Assembly (NCBI RefSeq): GCF_023072595.1
Contig: NZ_JALLGK010000004.1
Span: 124,001 to 188,000 of the forward strand
Length of the DNA stretch: 64,000 nt
DNA from: Streptomyces sp. XM4193
GTDB lineage: Bacteria > Actinomycetota > Actinomycetes > Streptomycetales > Streptomycetaceae
Direction of reading: 5' to 3'
The notes beneath the pieces were generated by a model. It saw only the letters and a program-made list of their open reading frames with translations. It was not told the origin of the DNA and did no database searches. The translations under genes and the position numbers were made by a program. Positions 7,964-15,702 of the stretch are shown piece by piece (positions within the stretch are counted from its first letter, which is position 1; each line of letters opens with the position of its first letter).

Positions 7964-8337
7964 CCGTCGCTCCTCGTCCGCCGCGCTACATCGAGTGCCA
8001 TAGTGACATTAAGTGACGCCCCCTGCCAGCGTGTTGACGAGCTGCCCAACCCGGTCGCCCGGCACCTTCCCGCGGGGGTGCGGGGACGCCTGCCGCCGGG
8101 CCGCGTCCCGGGCCCGACCTGGGGCGAACGGCGCCGGCGGGTACGGCGGTTCACGGCCCCGCGCCTGCCGTCCGCCGCTGCCGCGGTGCCGGGAGTGCTC
8201 GCGGGTACGGGCTTTTCGTCATGAGTTGCGCTCAGAACGTGCTCAGCCTCTGCTCAGTGGGGTTCGCGGCGTTCCGGCCTGATCCACGACGGTGCTTGAC
8301 TGCACCCCGAACCAGGCGAGAGGGGCGGATTCCACTT
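7964..8337. other. Divergent regulatory region, TetR gene / type VII operon
   Basis: This 374-bp gap contains no gene. Near the TetR start it has a direct GTGAC repeat (GTGACATTAAGTGAC, 8003-8017). Toward the WXG100 gene it has the three GCTCA boxes and the TTGACTGC element described separately (8230-8303). Confidence 0.6.
8230..8303 (+). promoter_or_regulatory. Triple GCTCAG boxes on 11-bp period plus TTGACTGC element
   Basis: GCTCAG occurs at 8230-8235, 8241-8246 and 8252-8257, exactly 11 bp apart, so all three face one side of the helix. TTGACTGC begins at 8296, 44 nt after the start of the third box. The same boxes, the same period and the same 44-nt distance to TTGACTGC occur before the ricin-B gene (minus strand, 39037-38964). 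Direct repeats on an 11-bp period are the known layout of SARP/OmpR-type activator sites in Streptomyces. The WXG100 ATG is 42 nt downstream of TTGAC. Confidence 0.7.
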
Positions 8338-8700
8338 ATGGCTGACCAGCCTTCCGTGAACGTCGGCGGTGTCACGTACCGGGTCACTCCGGAGTACCTG
8401 GCCAACGCCGTCACCAGCACGTCAGCGACCGCGACCGAGATCTCAGGTCAGCTGGCCGAGTTGAAGACCTACGTGACCAGCCTGGGGGCGAGCTGGCAGG
8501 GCATGGCCCATGGCCAGTTCCAGACCCTCATGCAGGAGTACGACATCTACGCGCGGATGCTCCACGACGCGCTGGAGGGCATCTCCAAGGGTCTCCAGGG
8601 CACCTACGTGAACTACAAGGAGTCCGAGGAGCGCAACCTCGGCAACCTCACCGCGCTGGGTGCGGACGTGCCGAAGCCGCCGTCCACCAACTTCAACTGA
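8338..8700 (+). CDS. WXG100-family (ESX) secreted protein 1
   Basis: This 120-residue protein forms the usual helical hairpin with the W53-Q54-G55 turn between helices (TSLGASWQGMAHGQF). WXG100 proteins travel through type VII secretion systems as dimers and often co-carry larger effectors. The N-terminal ~20 residues (SVNVGGVTYRVTPEYL) precede the first helix and the C-terminus is a flexible Pro/Asn tail. GAGAGGGGCGG precedes the ATG at 8338. This is the first gene of the type VII cluster, directly downstream of the triple GCTCA element, and is followed 60 bp later by a second WXG100 gene with which it may form a heterodimer. Confidence 0.9.
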   Translation: MADQPSVNVGGVTYRVTPEYLANAVTSTSATATEISGQLAELKTYVTSLGASWQGMAHGQFQTLMQEYDIYARMLHDALEGISKGLQGTYVNYKESEERNLGNLTALGADVPKPPSTNFN

Positions 8701-8760
8701 TCCCACACCGAGCCACCCGCCCCTCGGTCCGCGGATCGGGGCGACTTCGAGGAGCTAGTC

Positions 8761-9075
8761 ATGGCCAACATCGAGGGCACGCAGATCTACGTCGGTGAGG
8801 GGCTCGCGGCGGCGGGCACCACGCTGAACACCCGGGCCGGCGAGATCTCCGGCGAACTCCAGGCGCTCAAGTCCAAGCTGGCGCCCCTCGCGGAGGCATG
8901 GCGGGAGAGCGAGGCCGCCACGTACTACCAGGACATGCAGAACAACTGGGACATCGCCGCCAACGGCCTCTTCGGCCCCGACGGCGTGCTCGGACGCATC
9001 GCCCACGCCATGAACGTCAACTGGAACAACTACAGCGAAGCCGAGTGGTCCAACATCTCCACCTGGCGCAGCTGA
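8761..9075 (+). CDS. WXG100-family (ESX) secreted protein 2
   Basis: The protein has 104 residues with the two-helix WXG100 layout. The turn reads AEAW47-R48-E49-S, so the Trp is kept but the Gly is not. The C-terminal end has the YSEAEWSNISTWRS segment, whose aromatic/charged spacing is like the tail of export-signal-bearing ESX subunits (YxxxD/E is visible as YSEAE). Position immediately after another WXG100 gene suggests a heterodimer partner. GAGGAGCTAGTC precedes the ATG. Confidence 0.87.
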   Translation: MANIEGTQIYVGEGLAAAGTTLNTRAGEISGELQALKSKLAPLAEAWRESEAATYYQDMQNNWDIAANGLFGPDGVLGRIAHAMNVNWNNYSEAEWSNISTWRS

Positions 9076-9114
9076 CCCGCAGCGGCCACCGCCGCCGGAC
9101 AACAAGGAAAACCC

Positions 9115-10461
9115 GTGCCCGATGAACGCTGCCGGGTCACCGTGGTCGGCGAACGCAGACGTGTGGACCTCGCGCTTCCGGCGCGAGCCCCGATCGCCGA
9201 GTACGCACCCAGGCTCGCCACGATGTGCGGCCAGACCGAACCCGAGGCCAACCCGCCCGTGTGGTCGCTGGCCGAACCGGGGGCGGAGCCGCTGGCGCCA
9301 GGCGAATCCCTCGCCGAGGCGGGCATCCTCGACGGTGCCACCCTCTATCTGCACGACCACCGGGCCGGTGAACTCGGCGAGTTGACCGTCACCGACCTGG
9401 ACGACCAGGTCGCCGACGCCCGCGACGACAAGACGCTGTGGGACGGTCGGCGCCGCGCCCAGTGCGTACTGGGCGCCGGACTGTTCGTCATGGTCGTCTC
9501 CGCGGCGTGGCTCGGCGCGCACCGTCTCGCGGCGCTCGCCGCGGTGCTGTTCGCGCTCGCCGCGCTGACCGTGCCGCTGCTGGCCTGGTACGCCCAGCGC
9601 AAGAACTGGCCGCTGCCCCCCGCGGTGCGCCAGATCCTCGCGCTGGCCGCCTGCCCGCTGATGGCCTGTGTCGGACTCGGGGCGCCGATCCAGGGCCCGA
9701 CCGCCACGCCGGTACTGGTCGCGGTCACCGCCGTGGTGGGTGCGACGCTCGCGCTGGTCGCGCTGCCCGCCCCGTCCACCGCGGTTCTGCTGGCGCTCAC
9801 CGCGCTGGCGGCGCTGTTCGTCCTGCCGCTGACCGTGTTGGGCGCGGGAATGACCGGCTCCGCCGCCGTGGTCGCGATGGTGCTTTTCCTGCTCGCCACG
9901 CTACTGCCGCGCGTCACCAGCCAGATCGCGGTGCTCGTGCCGTCCGGTCCGGACACCGGCGCGCCCCTGATCGACAACGAGGACGTCGCCGCCGTCGTAC
10001 GACGGGGCAACGGGCTGCTCACCCTGCTGAGCGTCGTGACCGGTACGGCCCTGGCGGTGTCGCTGGTCGTGCTCTCCTCCTCCCGCGGCGGGGCCGGGCT
10101 GGCGCTCGCCGCCGTCGTGAGCGTCGGGCTGCTGCTGCAGGCCGGCACCGTACGCGTGCTGACCGCCGTCGTGCCCCAACTGGCCGCGGGTGTGGTGGGT
10201 TTGCTGGCGCTTGCGATACGTGTGCCGGAGTACCTCTTCGACTCGCCCGCCTTCGGGCCGCTGGCCGCCTTCGGGGGCGGCGCGGCGCTGGTCGTGTGCG
10301 GGCTGTTCCTGGCCTTCAACGCGGCTCTGCGCCCGATCGAACCGGAGCGCCCGACCTGGCCCGGCGCCGTCACCACCCTGCTCACGGTGGCGAGTCTGCC
10401 GCTGACCGCAGCGGTGTTCGGCCTCTTCGGTTGGCTGGCCAACCTCGGGGGCGGACTGTGA
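9115..10461 (+). CDS. eccD: EccD-like type VII secretion membrane channel
   Basis: EccD is the multi-pass core of the type VII membrane complex. The first ~85 residues form a ubiquitin-like domain (CRVTVVGERRRVDLALP ... DGATLYLHD), followed by a cytosolic linker. About eleven hydrophobic helices can be counted between residues 120 and 445, the number expected for EccD. Start is GTG 9115 with AAGGAA 7-12 nt upstream. The gene lies between the WXG100 pair and the EccA-like ATPase, as in canonical ESX loci. Length (448) is typical of actinobacterial EccD. Confidence 0.88.
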   Translation: MPDERCRVTVVGERRRVDLALPARAPIAEYAPRLATMCGQTEPEANPPVWSLAEPGAEPLAPGESLAEAGILDGATLYLHDHRAGELGELTVTDLDDQVADARDDKTLWDGRRRAQCVLGAGLFVMVVSAAWLGAHRLAALAAVLFALAALTVPLLAWYAQRKNWPLPPAVRQILALAACPLMACVGLGAPIQGPTATPVLVAVTAVVGATLALVALPAPSTAVLLALTALAALFVLPLTVLGAGMTGSAAVVAMVLFLLATLLPRVTSQIAVLVPSGPDTGAPLIDNEDVAAVVRRGNGLLTLLSVVTGTALAVSLVVLSSSRGGAGLALAAVVSVGLLLQAGTVRVLTAVVPQLAAGVVGLLALAIRVPEYLFDSPAFGPLAAFGGGAALVVCGLFLAFNAALRPIEPERPTWPGAVTTLLTVASLPLTAAVFGLFGWLANLGGGL

Positions 10462-10600
10462 CCGACGGTCGTCCGCCGGCCTCCGGGCCCATGAGCCGCG
10501 CGAGCGGTGCGAGCCGTGCCGTACCCGCGGCAGCGGCTCACGGCGTTCCGACGGCCGCCCGCTGCCCGGGCCGCTGCCGGGACGTGGGAAAGCGCGAGCG

Positions 10601-13402
10601 GTGAAGGCCGTCGGACAGCGGGTCGCCCCCGGCAGTTGGGGCGGTCACCGCACAGTGGGCGCGGCGGTCAGGGCCGCCGCGCCCGGCGCCGTCATCACCG
10701 TGCAGGCCGGCACCTACACCGAGAGCCTGGTGCTGGACAAGGACGTCACCCTGGTCGCCAAGGGCGAGGTGCGGCTGGTCGCCTCCCGCGGCCCCGCCGT
10801 CACCGTGCACGGCGGCCGGGTCGAGCTGCGCGGTTTCCACCTCTCCGCCGGAACCCCCAGGGAACCCGCGGTGCTGCTGCGCGACGGTGAACCGGCGCTG
10901 CACGACTGCGAGATCACCGGAGGCCGACTGGAGGTGACCGGCAGTGCGGCGCCGCTGCTGCGCGACTGCGCGGTGCGCCGCACCGAGGGCGTCGCGGTGC
11001 GCCTGACCGGCACCAGCCGCACCGCACTGGAGAACCTGACGGTCTCGGACTGCACCGGCGACGGCGTCTTCGTCGAGGACGAGGCACGGGTCGAGCTGAC
11101 CGAAGGACTGGTCGACGGCGCCACCGGATGCGGCGTGCGCGCCACCGCCGGTGCGCACACCACCCTCGCCCGCTGCGAGATACGGGCCAGCGGGACCGTC
11201 GCCGTACTGGTGGAGGACCACGCCACCGCCAACCTCCGCGACTGCCGTCTGCACGGCTCCGGCGGACCCGGACTGTGGACCCGCGGCCGGGCGGGACGTC
11301 TGCCCGGCGGCGACGAGCCCCGTGAGCAGGCGACGTCGCAGGCCGGACAGGCCGCACCGCAGACCGCGGCCGCGTCCAGAACCGGCGGTTCGGGCTCCGC
11401 CTCCGCCCGGGCCGAGCAGGGCGTACGGCTGCGCAACTGCGAGATCCTGCGCACCTCCGGCGCCGGCGCGCTGGTGGACGGGACCAGCGCGGTACTGCTG
11501 GACGGCTGCCACATCCACCACACCGAGGGCGCCGCGGTGCTGGCCACCGCGGAGTCGATCGCCGAACTCGTCTCGGTGCGGGCCGTGGACTGTCAGGACA
11601 CCGCGCTGGTCGTGAGCGAGACCGCGCGCGTCACCGCGACCGGCTGCACCTTCGCCCGCACCGGAGCCAACGGCCTGTACGCGGTGGGGGATTCACAGGT
11701 CTCGCTCACCGACTGCACCGTCCGGGAGAGCGCCTACACCGCCGTCCACCTCGGCGGCTCGGCCCGCACCCGGCTGCGCGACTGCACCGTCGGAGCCACG
11801 GCCGAACACGGTGTGCGCGTCACCGGCCGGGCCGCGCTGCTGGCCGAACGCTGTGAGGTGGCCGACGCGGAGCTGAGCGGCGTCTGCGTGGAGGACGGCG
11901 ACGCCGTGCTGCGCGACTGCCGGGTGCGCGGCGGCCGGGAAGGCGTACGGCTGCGCACCGACCACCGTCCGCTGCTGGCCGAGTGCGAGATCACCGGCAG
12001 CACCGACAGCGGGGTACGGGTCGGCCGTGCCACCGGAGCGCTGCTGGAGGAGCTGACCATCGCTCCCGGCGGCGGCTCGGGTCTGCTGATGGAGGAGGAC
12101 AGCACCCCGGTCGTCGAGGGCGGAACCATCCGCGGGGCGGGCGGCAGCGGTGTCGTCGTGCGCGCGGGTGCGCGTCCTCGGGTGCGCGGGCTGACGGTCG
12201 CCGACGCCGCGAAGAACGCGCTCTTCGTCGAGGAGGGCGGCGAAGGCCGGTACGAGGACTGCCGCTTCACCGGCAGCCGTTTCCCGGCCGTCTACGCGGG
12301 CGCACGCGCCAGACTGCTGCTGCGCCGATGCAGCGTCGAGGGCTCCGAGTCCGATCTGCTGAGCGACGACGAGGCGGAGATCCGCGCCGAGGACTGCCGG
12401 GTGGAGGGTGTCGCCGAGCCCCGGCTGACCGGCGCCGCGAGCGGTTCGACCGCCGACGGCGTCACCGTGGTCGCCGTACCGGGACGCACCGGCGGCGACG
12501 GCGGGACGGAGGCGAACTCCTCGGACACCGGCGACCGGGACTCCGAGGAGGAGGAGAGCGCGGAGGCCAGACTCGCCGCGCTGCACCGTGAACTCGACCG
12601 CCTGGTCGGCCTGGACGGCGTCAAGCGGGACGTGGTGACGCTGACCAACCTGATGCAGATGGTCAAGGTCCGCGAGACCGCCGGACTCGCACCGCCGCCG
12701 CTCTCCCGGCACCTGGTCTTCGCGGGCAACCCCGGCACCGGCAAGACCACCGTCGCCCGTCTCTACGGCGGATTCCTCGCCGCGCTCGGCCTGTTGGAGC
12801 GCGGGCACCTGGTGGAGGCCGACCGCGGCCAGCTGGTCGGCGAGTACGTCGGCCACACCGCGCCCCGCACCGCCGCCGTCTTCCGGCGCGCCCTCGGCGG
12901 CGTGCTCTTCATCGACGAGGCGTACTCCCTGGTGCCGCAGGGTCAGATGACCGACTTCGGCGCCGAGGCCGTCTCGACGCTGGTCAAACTGATGGAGGAC
13001 CACCGGGACGAGGTGGTGGTCATCGTGGCCGGCTACCCCGGCGACATGGACCGGCTGTTGGAGTCCAACGCCGGACTCGCCTCGCGCTTCACCCGAACCC
13101 TGCACTTCGAGGACTACACCTCGCCCGAGCTGGTGCGGATCGTCGAGCACCAGGCGGCCGACCACCAGTACACGCTGGCGCCGGAGACAGCCGCGGCGCT
13201 CAACGACCACTTCGAGGCCGTGCCCAGGGGCGACCAGTTCGGCAACGGGCGCAGCGCGCGGCAGGTCTTCCAGCGGATGACCGAGCGGCACGCGCAGCGG
13301 GTGTCCCAGCTGGACCTCGCCGCGCTCGACCTCGCCGAGGCGGACGCGGCGGTGCTCACCACCCTGCTGCCCGACGACCTGCCGCCGGGAGGGCTGTGGT
13401 GA
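10601..13402 (+). CDS. Right-handed beta-helix fused to EccA-like AAA+ ATPase
   Basis: Residues about 15-620 consist of ~20 short repeats of the parallel beta-helix type, each with a pattern such as LRDCEI..G.G.GV.V..GA, with an Ala/Gly/Ser linker at about 225-270. After an acidic linker, residues 650-933 form a CbbX/EccA-type AAA+ module: P-loop GNPGTGKTT at 709-717, Walker B FIDEA with D772-E773, sensor and the 'NGRSARQVFQRMTERHAQR' lid helix. EccA ATPases handle WXG100 and other substrates in the cytosol; their N-terminal region is normally a TPR array, so here a beta-helix takes that place. GTG 10601 is the first usable start. About 140 bp separate it from eccD. The beta-helix probably binds substrates or polysaccharide-like repeats; this is inference. 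Confidence 0.85.
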   Translation: MKAVGQRVAPGSWGGHRTVGAAVRAAAPGAVITVQAGTYTESLVLDKDVTLVAKGEVRLVASRGPAVTVHGGRVELRGFHLSAGTPREPAVLLRDGEPALHDCEITGGRLEVTGSAAPLLRDCAVRRTEGVAVRLTGTSRTALENLTVSDCTGDGVFVEDEARVELTEGLVDGATGCGVRATAGAHTTLARCEIRASGTVAVLVEDHATANLRDCRLHGSGGPGLWTRGRAGRLPGGDEPREQATSQAGQAAPQTAAASRTGGSGSASARAEQGVRLRNCEILRTSGAGALVDGTSAVLLDGCHIHHTEGAAVLATAESIAELVSVRAVDCQDTALVVSETARVTATGCTFARTGANGLYAVGDSQVSLTDCTVRESAYTAVHLGGSARTRLRDCTVGATAEHGVRVTGRAALLAERCEVADAELSGVCVEDGDAVLRDCRVRGGREGVRLRTDHRPLLAECEITGSTDSGVRVGRATGALLEELTIAPGGGSGLLMEEDSTPVVEGGTIRGAGGSGVVVRAGARPRVRGLTVADAAKNALFVEEGGEGRYEDCRFTGSRFPAVYAGARARLLLRRCSVEGSESDLLSDDEAEIRAEDCRVEGVAEPRLTGAASGSTADGVTVVAVPGRTGGDGGTEANSSDTGDRDSEEEESAEARLAALHRELDRLVGLDGVKRDVVTLTNLMQMVKVRETAGLAPPPLSRHLVFAGNPGTGKTTVARLYGGFLAALGLLERGHLVEADRGQLVGEYVGHTAPRTAAVFRRALGGVLFIDEAYSLVPQGQMTDFGAEAVSTLVKLMEDHRDEVVVIVAGYPGDMDRLLESNAGLASRFTRTLHFEDYTSPELVRIVEHQAADHQYTLAPETAAALNDHFEAVPRGDQFGNGRSARQVFQRMTERHAQRVSQLDLAALDLAEADAAVLTTLLPDDLPPGGLW

Positions 13403-13589
13403 GCCCCGGTACTCGTGGCGGCGGGTCGGGAACGCACAACCCGGCGGAGCCCTCTGACTGTCCGGAGCCCTCTGGTTCACCGGAGCGGGGCGGGACGCCG
13501 GCGCGCACTCGGCCACCGGAGCACACCGAGCTTTCCGTGAACGCGGCAGGCAGAGCACAACTCATGGACGAGAGGCGGGTGTTGGGCTG

Positions 13590-13916
13590 ATGGCGCAGGA
13601 AGTGTCGATCGAGGAATGGCGTGCCCACCTGGCGGACCTGAAGTCCGCGACCGAGGTGGTGCGCAAGCAGTCCAAGTCGATCTCCGAGACGATGGCGTCG
13701 ATCGACAGCAAGATGAACGAGATCGCCGAGGACTGGTCGAGCCCGGCCCACGGCAGCTTCGACGATGTGAAGAAGTGGTTCCACACCGTCGAGCACGAAC
13801 TGGAGTCCCTGCTGGACGACATCGTCAACCGGATGGACACCAGCCACCGCAACTACCTGGACGCGGAGAGCACCAACCTGGACAACCTCGGCGACGGGAA
13901 CCCGCAGGGTGTCTGA
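13590..13916 (+). CDS. WXG100-like secreted protein 3
   Basis: This 108-residue all-helical protein has the two-helix layout with a turn at W49-S50-S51 (IAEDWSSPAHGSF). Asp/Glu and Lys are distributed as in WXG100 heptads, and the C-terminal tail YLDAESTNLDNLGDG contains YLDAE. GAGAGGCGGG precedes the ATG. It lies 187 bp after the ATPase gene and before an opposed gene. Confidence 0.85.
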   Translation: MAQEVSIEEWRAHLADLKSATEVVRKQSKSISETMASIDSKMNEIAEDWSSPAHGSFDDVKKWFHTVEHELESLLDDIVNRMDTSHRNYLDAESTNLDNLGDGNPQGV

Positions 13917-13976
13917 AGCGCCCGCACCCCCGAGCCGCCCGACGACGCCCGCCGCGCACCCCGCGCCGCGTGCCGC

Positions 13977-14169
13977 GCACCCCGTGCCGGGGTCGGTCGG
14001 CCGCGCGCCCGCGCCGGGTGGCGTGGTGCGGGGGACGTACCGCGCCCGGGCGAACTCCCGCCGTGGCGCGGCCCGTTGGGCCCGCGCCCGCCTCGCAGGC
14101 CCCGGGCCGACGTCGTACCCCCGGCAGACGTCGCACCCCGGGCCGGCGGCTGTCCGCGGCACGGGGTGC
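13977..14169. repeat. Spaced inverted repeat in the WXG100-3 / acidic protein gap
   Basis: GCACCCCGTGCC at 13977-13988 is exactly complementary to 14158-14169, inside the 271-bp gap between convergent genes. The arms are 169 bp apart, and the surrounding sequence is a run of GCGCACCCC-like simple repeats. It could form a long structured terminator for either transcript, but it may be only a by-product of low complexity. Confidence 0.35.
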
Positions 14170-14187
14170 GGGGCACGGTGCGCCGGC

Positions 14188-14817
14188 TCAGGTGGTGGGC
14201 GGCGGGTCGGGGAAGTTCGACTGGCGGTCGGCCTGCGCGTAGACCTGGCCGGAGTGGTTGAGCCGGGCTATGTACTCGCCCAGCTTGTTCAGCGAGCTGG
14301 CGACCTGGAGCAGGGCGCGCTCCTGTGCCGGGTTCATCTCGGCGCCGAACGCCTCACCGGCCTCGGCGAAGGGGTTCTTGGTCCTTTTGCCGACCGAGGG
14401 GTTGTAGCCGGCCTGCCCGCTGGTGTGGCCGCTGCCCTCGGCGCCCTTGGACGTGGCGCCCTGCCCGAAGACGGTGTCCTTGACGGAGGCGACCAGCGCG
14501 CGCACCTCCTCGTACTTGGTGACGGCACCGTTGGCCTCGGCGAGCATCGAGGTCTCGGCGGTGCGCAGGGTCTCGAGGTTGATCTTGAAGTCGGCCGAGG
14601 GGTCGCTGTTCTCGTCCTGGTCGCCGTCGCCGGAGTCCTCGGAGAGGTCCGAGGGGTCCTTGTTGAAGGACGGCAGTTCGTCCCAGGCGACCTCGGTCTC
14701 CGGGACCATGTACGCCAGGTCCCGGCCGTTGTCCTCGGTCGTCTCCTCCTCGCCCTCCCCCTCCTCGGGCTCGTCCAGCGGTGTCTCGTCGTACTTGGAC
14801 TCGATCGGCTCGGTCAC
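14188..14817 (-). CDS. Acidic helical protein inside the type VII locus, function unknown
   Basis: I do not recognise a named family. Start is GTG 14817 with AGGGAG 6 nt upstream, giving 209 residues; the frame is open further to 14928. The first ~95 residues are extremely acidic (runs of Glu/Asp, e.g. DEPEEGEGEEETTEDN). Residues 95-205 are helical (INLETLRTAETSMLAEANGA and ERALLQVASSLNKLGEYIARL) and resemble the helical hairpins of WXG100/EspB-like ESX proteins without a WxG. It is the only minus-strand gene within the cluster and is divergent from WXG100-4, sharing an AT-richer promoter region (14918-14945). It may be a chaperone or secreted accessory protein. Confidence 0.7.
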   Translation of the reverse strand: MTEPIESKYDETPLDEPEEGEGEEETTEDNGRDLAYMVPETEVAWDELPSFNKDPSDLSEDSGDGDQDENSDPSADFKINLETLRTAETSMLAEANGAVTKYEEVRALVASVKDTVFGQGATSKGAEGSGHTSGQAGYNPSVGKRTKNPFAEAGEAFGAEMNPAQERALLQVASSLNKLGEYIARLNHSGQVYAQADRQSNFPDPPPTT

Positions 14818-15100
14818 GGCGTCTCCCTGGTCTCTCGCGCGGCTCCTCGGGCGGCGCTCGGTGGCGTCGGCGCCCGGTCTGCGGGCTGCCGGCGGACAGC
14901 CCCGAGGAACCCGCGCCAGGTTTATCACTTGTATGGCTATTTGTCAGCGTGCCGGTGGCGTCGGGCAGTTGACGGGCCGACGCCCTGGTCACCGTCGACC
15001 GGCACTTCGGCGAGCACAGCGAACGAAGCGAACGAAGAGACCGGCAAGACCGGCGGAGACCGTTGTCAGCGACCGGCAGGGACCGAAGGAGAGGCACCGC

Positions 15101-15565
15101 ATGAGTGACAGCGAGACCGACTACAACACCTCCACCATCAACGTCTCTCCCGTCGGCATGAGCGCCACCGCCAAGAGCCTCAACACCCTCTCGCAGACGG
15201 TCGCGGACAGCCTCTCCACCATCAACACCGAGCTGAGCGCGCTGCGGGTGGCCTGGCAGGGCCAGGCGGCGACGGACGCCGAAGCGGTCAACAAGCAGTG
15301 GATGCACGTCATGACCCGCCTGTTCGGCACCGAGGACGAGCCGGGCAAGGGCGTCCTCTCCGCTCTCGCCGGCGGCCTCGACCGGGCCGCCGCCAACTTC
15401 AGCAAGGCCGAGAGGGGCGTGACCTCCATCTTCACGGACTTCCACGACGGCCTGCAGCCCGAGGAGGACGGCGACGGCGGATCGAAGGAGGAGTACCCGA
15501 CGGAGAAGCCCGACAACCAGACGGACACCAACAACACCGCCGTCACCCTGACCTTCCCGAAGTGA
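15101..15565 (+). CDS. WXG100-family secreted protein 4
   Basis: This 154-residue protein has helix 1 at about 18-48, the turn W52-Q53-G54 and helix 2 to about 110, followed by an acidic Asp/Glu/Thr/Asn tail of ~40 residues ending in VTLTFPK. The start ATG 15101 follows GAAGGAGAGG at a good distance. The long tail is unusual for the family. It is placed just upstream of the EccC ATPase gene. Confidence 0.88.
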   Translation: MSDSETDYNTSTINVSPVGMSATAKSLNTLSQTVADSLSTINTELSALRVAWQGQAATDAEAVNKQWMHVMTRLFGTEDEPGKGVLSALAGGLDRAAANFSKAERGVTSIFTDFHDGLQPEEDGDGGSKEEYPTEKPDNQTDTNNTAVTLTFPK

Positions 15566-15702
15566 CGTCCCCGGTGGGCCGCTCACCCGGCCCGCCGCCG
15601 CGCACCACCGCGGCCGACCACCTCCGCACCGCAGCACTTCCGCACCGCAGCACCCCGCAGCACGTGCCCCAGCACCCCCGACCGTCCCGCTAGGCAGCCA
15701 CC

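Noticed and set aside
13396-13590. 64-codon plus frame between the beta-helix ATPase and WXG100-3 genes
   Set aside because: Stop and next ATG overlap suggestively, but codon usage is poor (many A/T third positions) and composition is Pro/Glu-rich without pattern.
13909-15108. 399-codon plus frame opposite the acidic helical protein
   Set aside because: It overlaps the minus gene that has a good start, RBS and helical pattern; the plus product is Gly/Arg/Leu-rich without motif.
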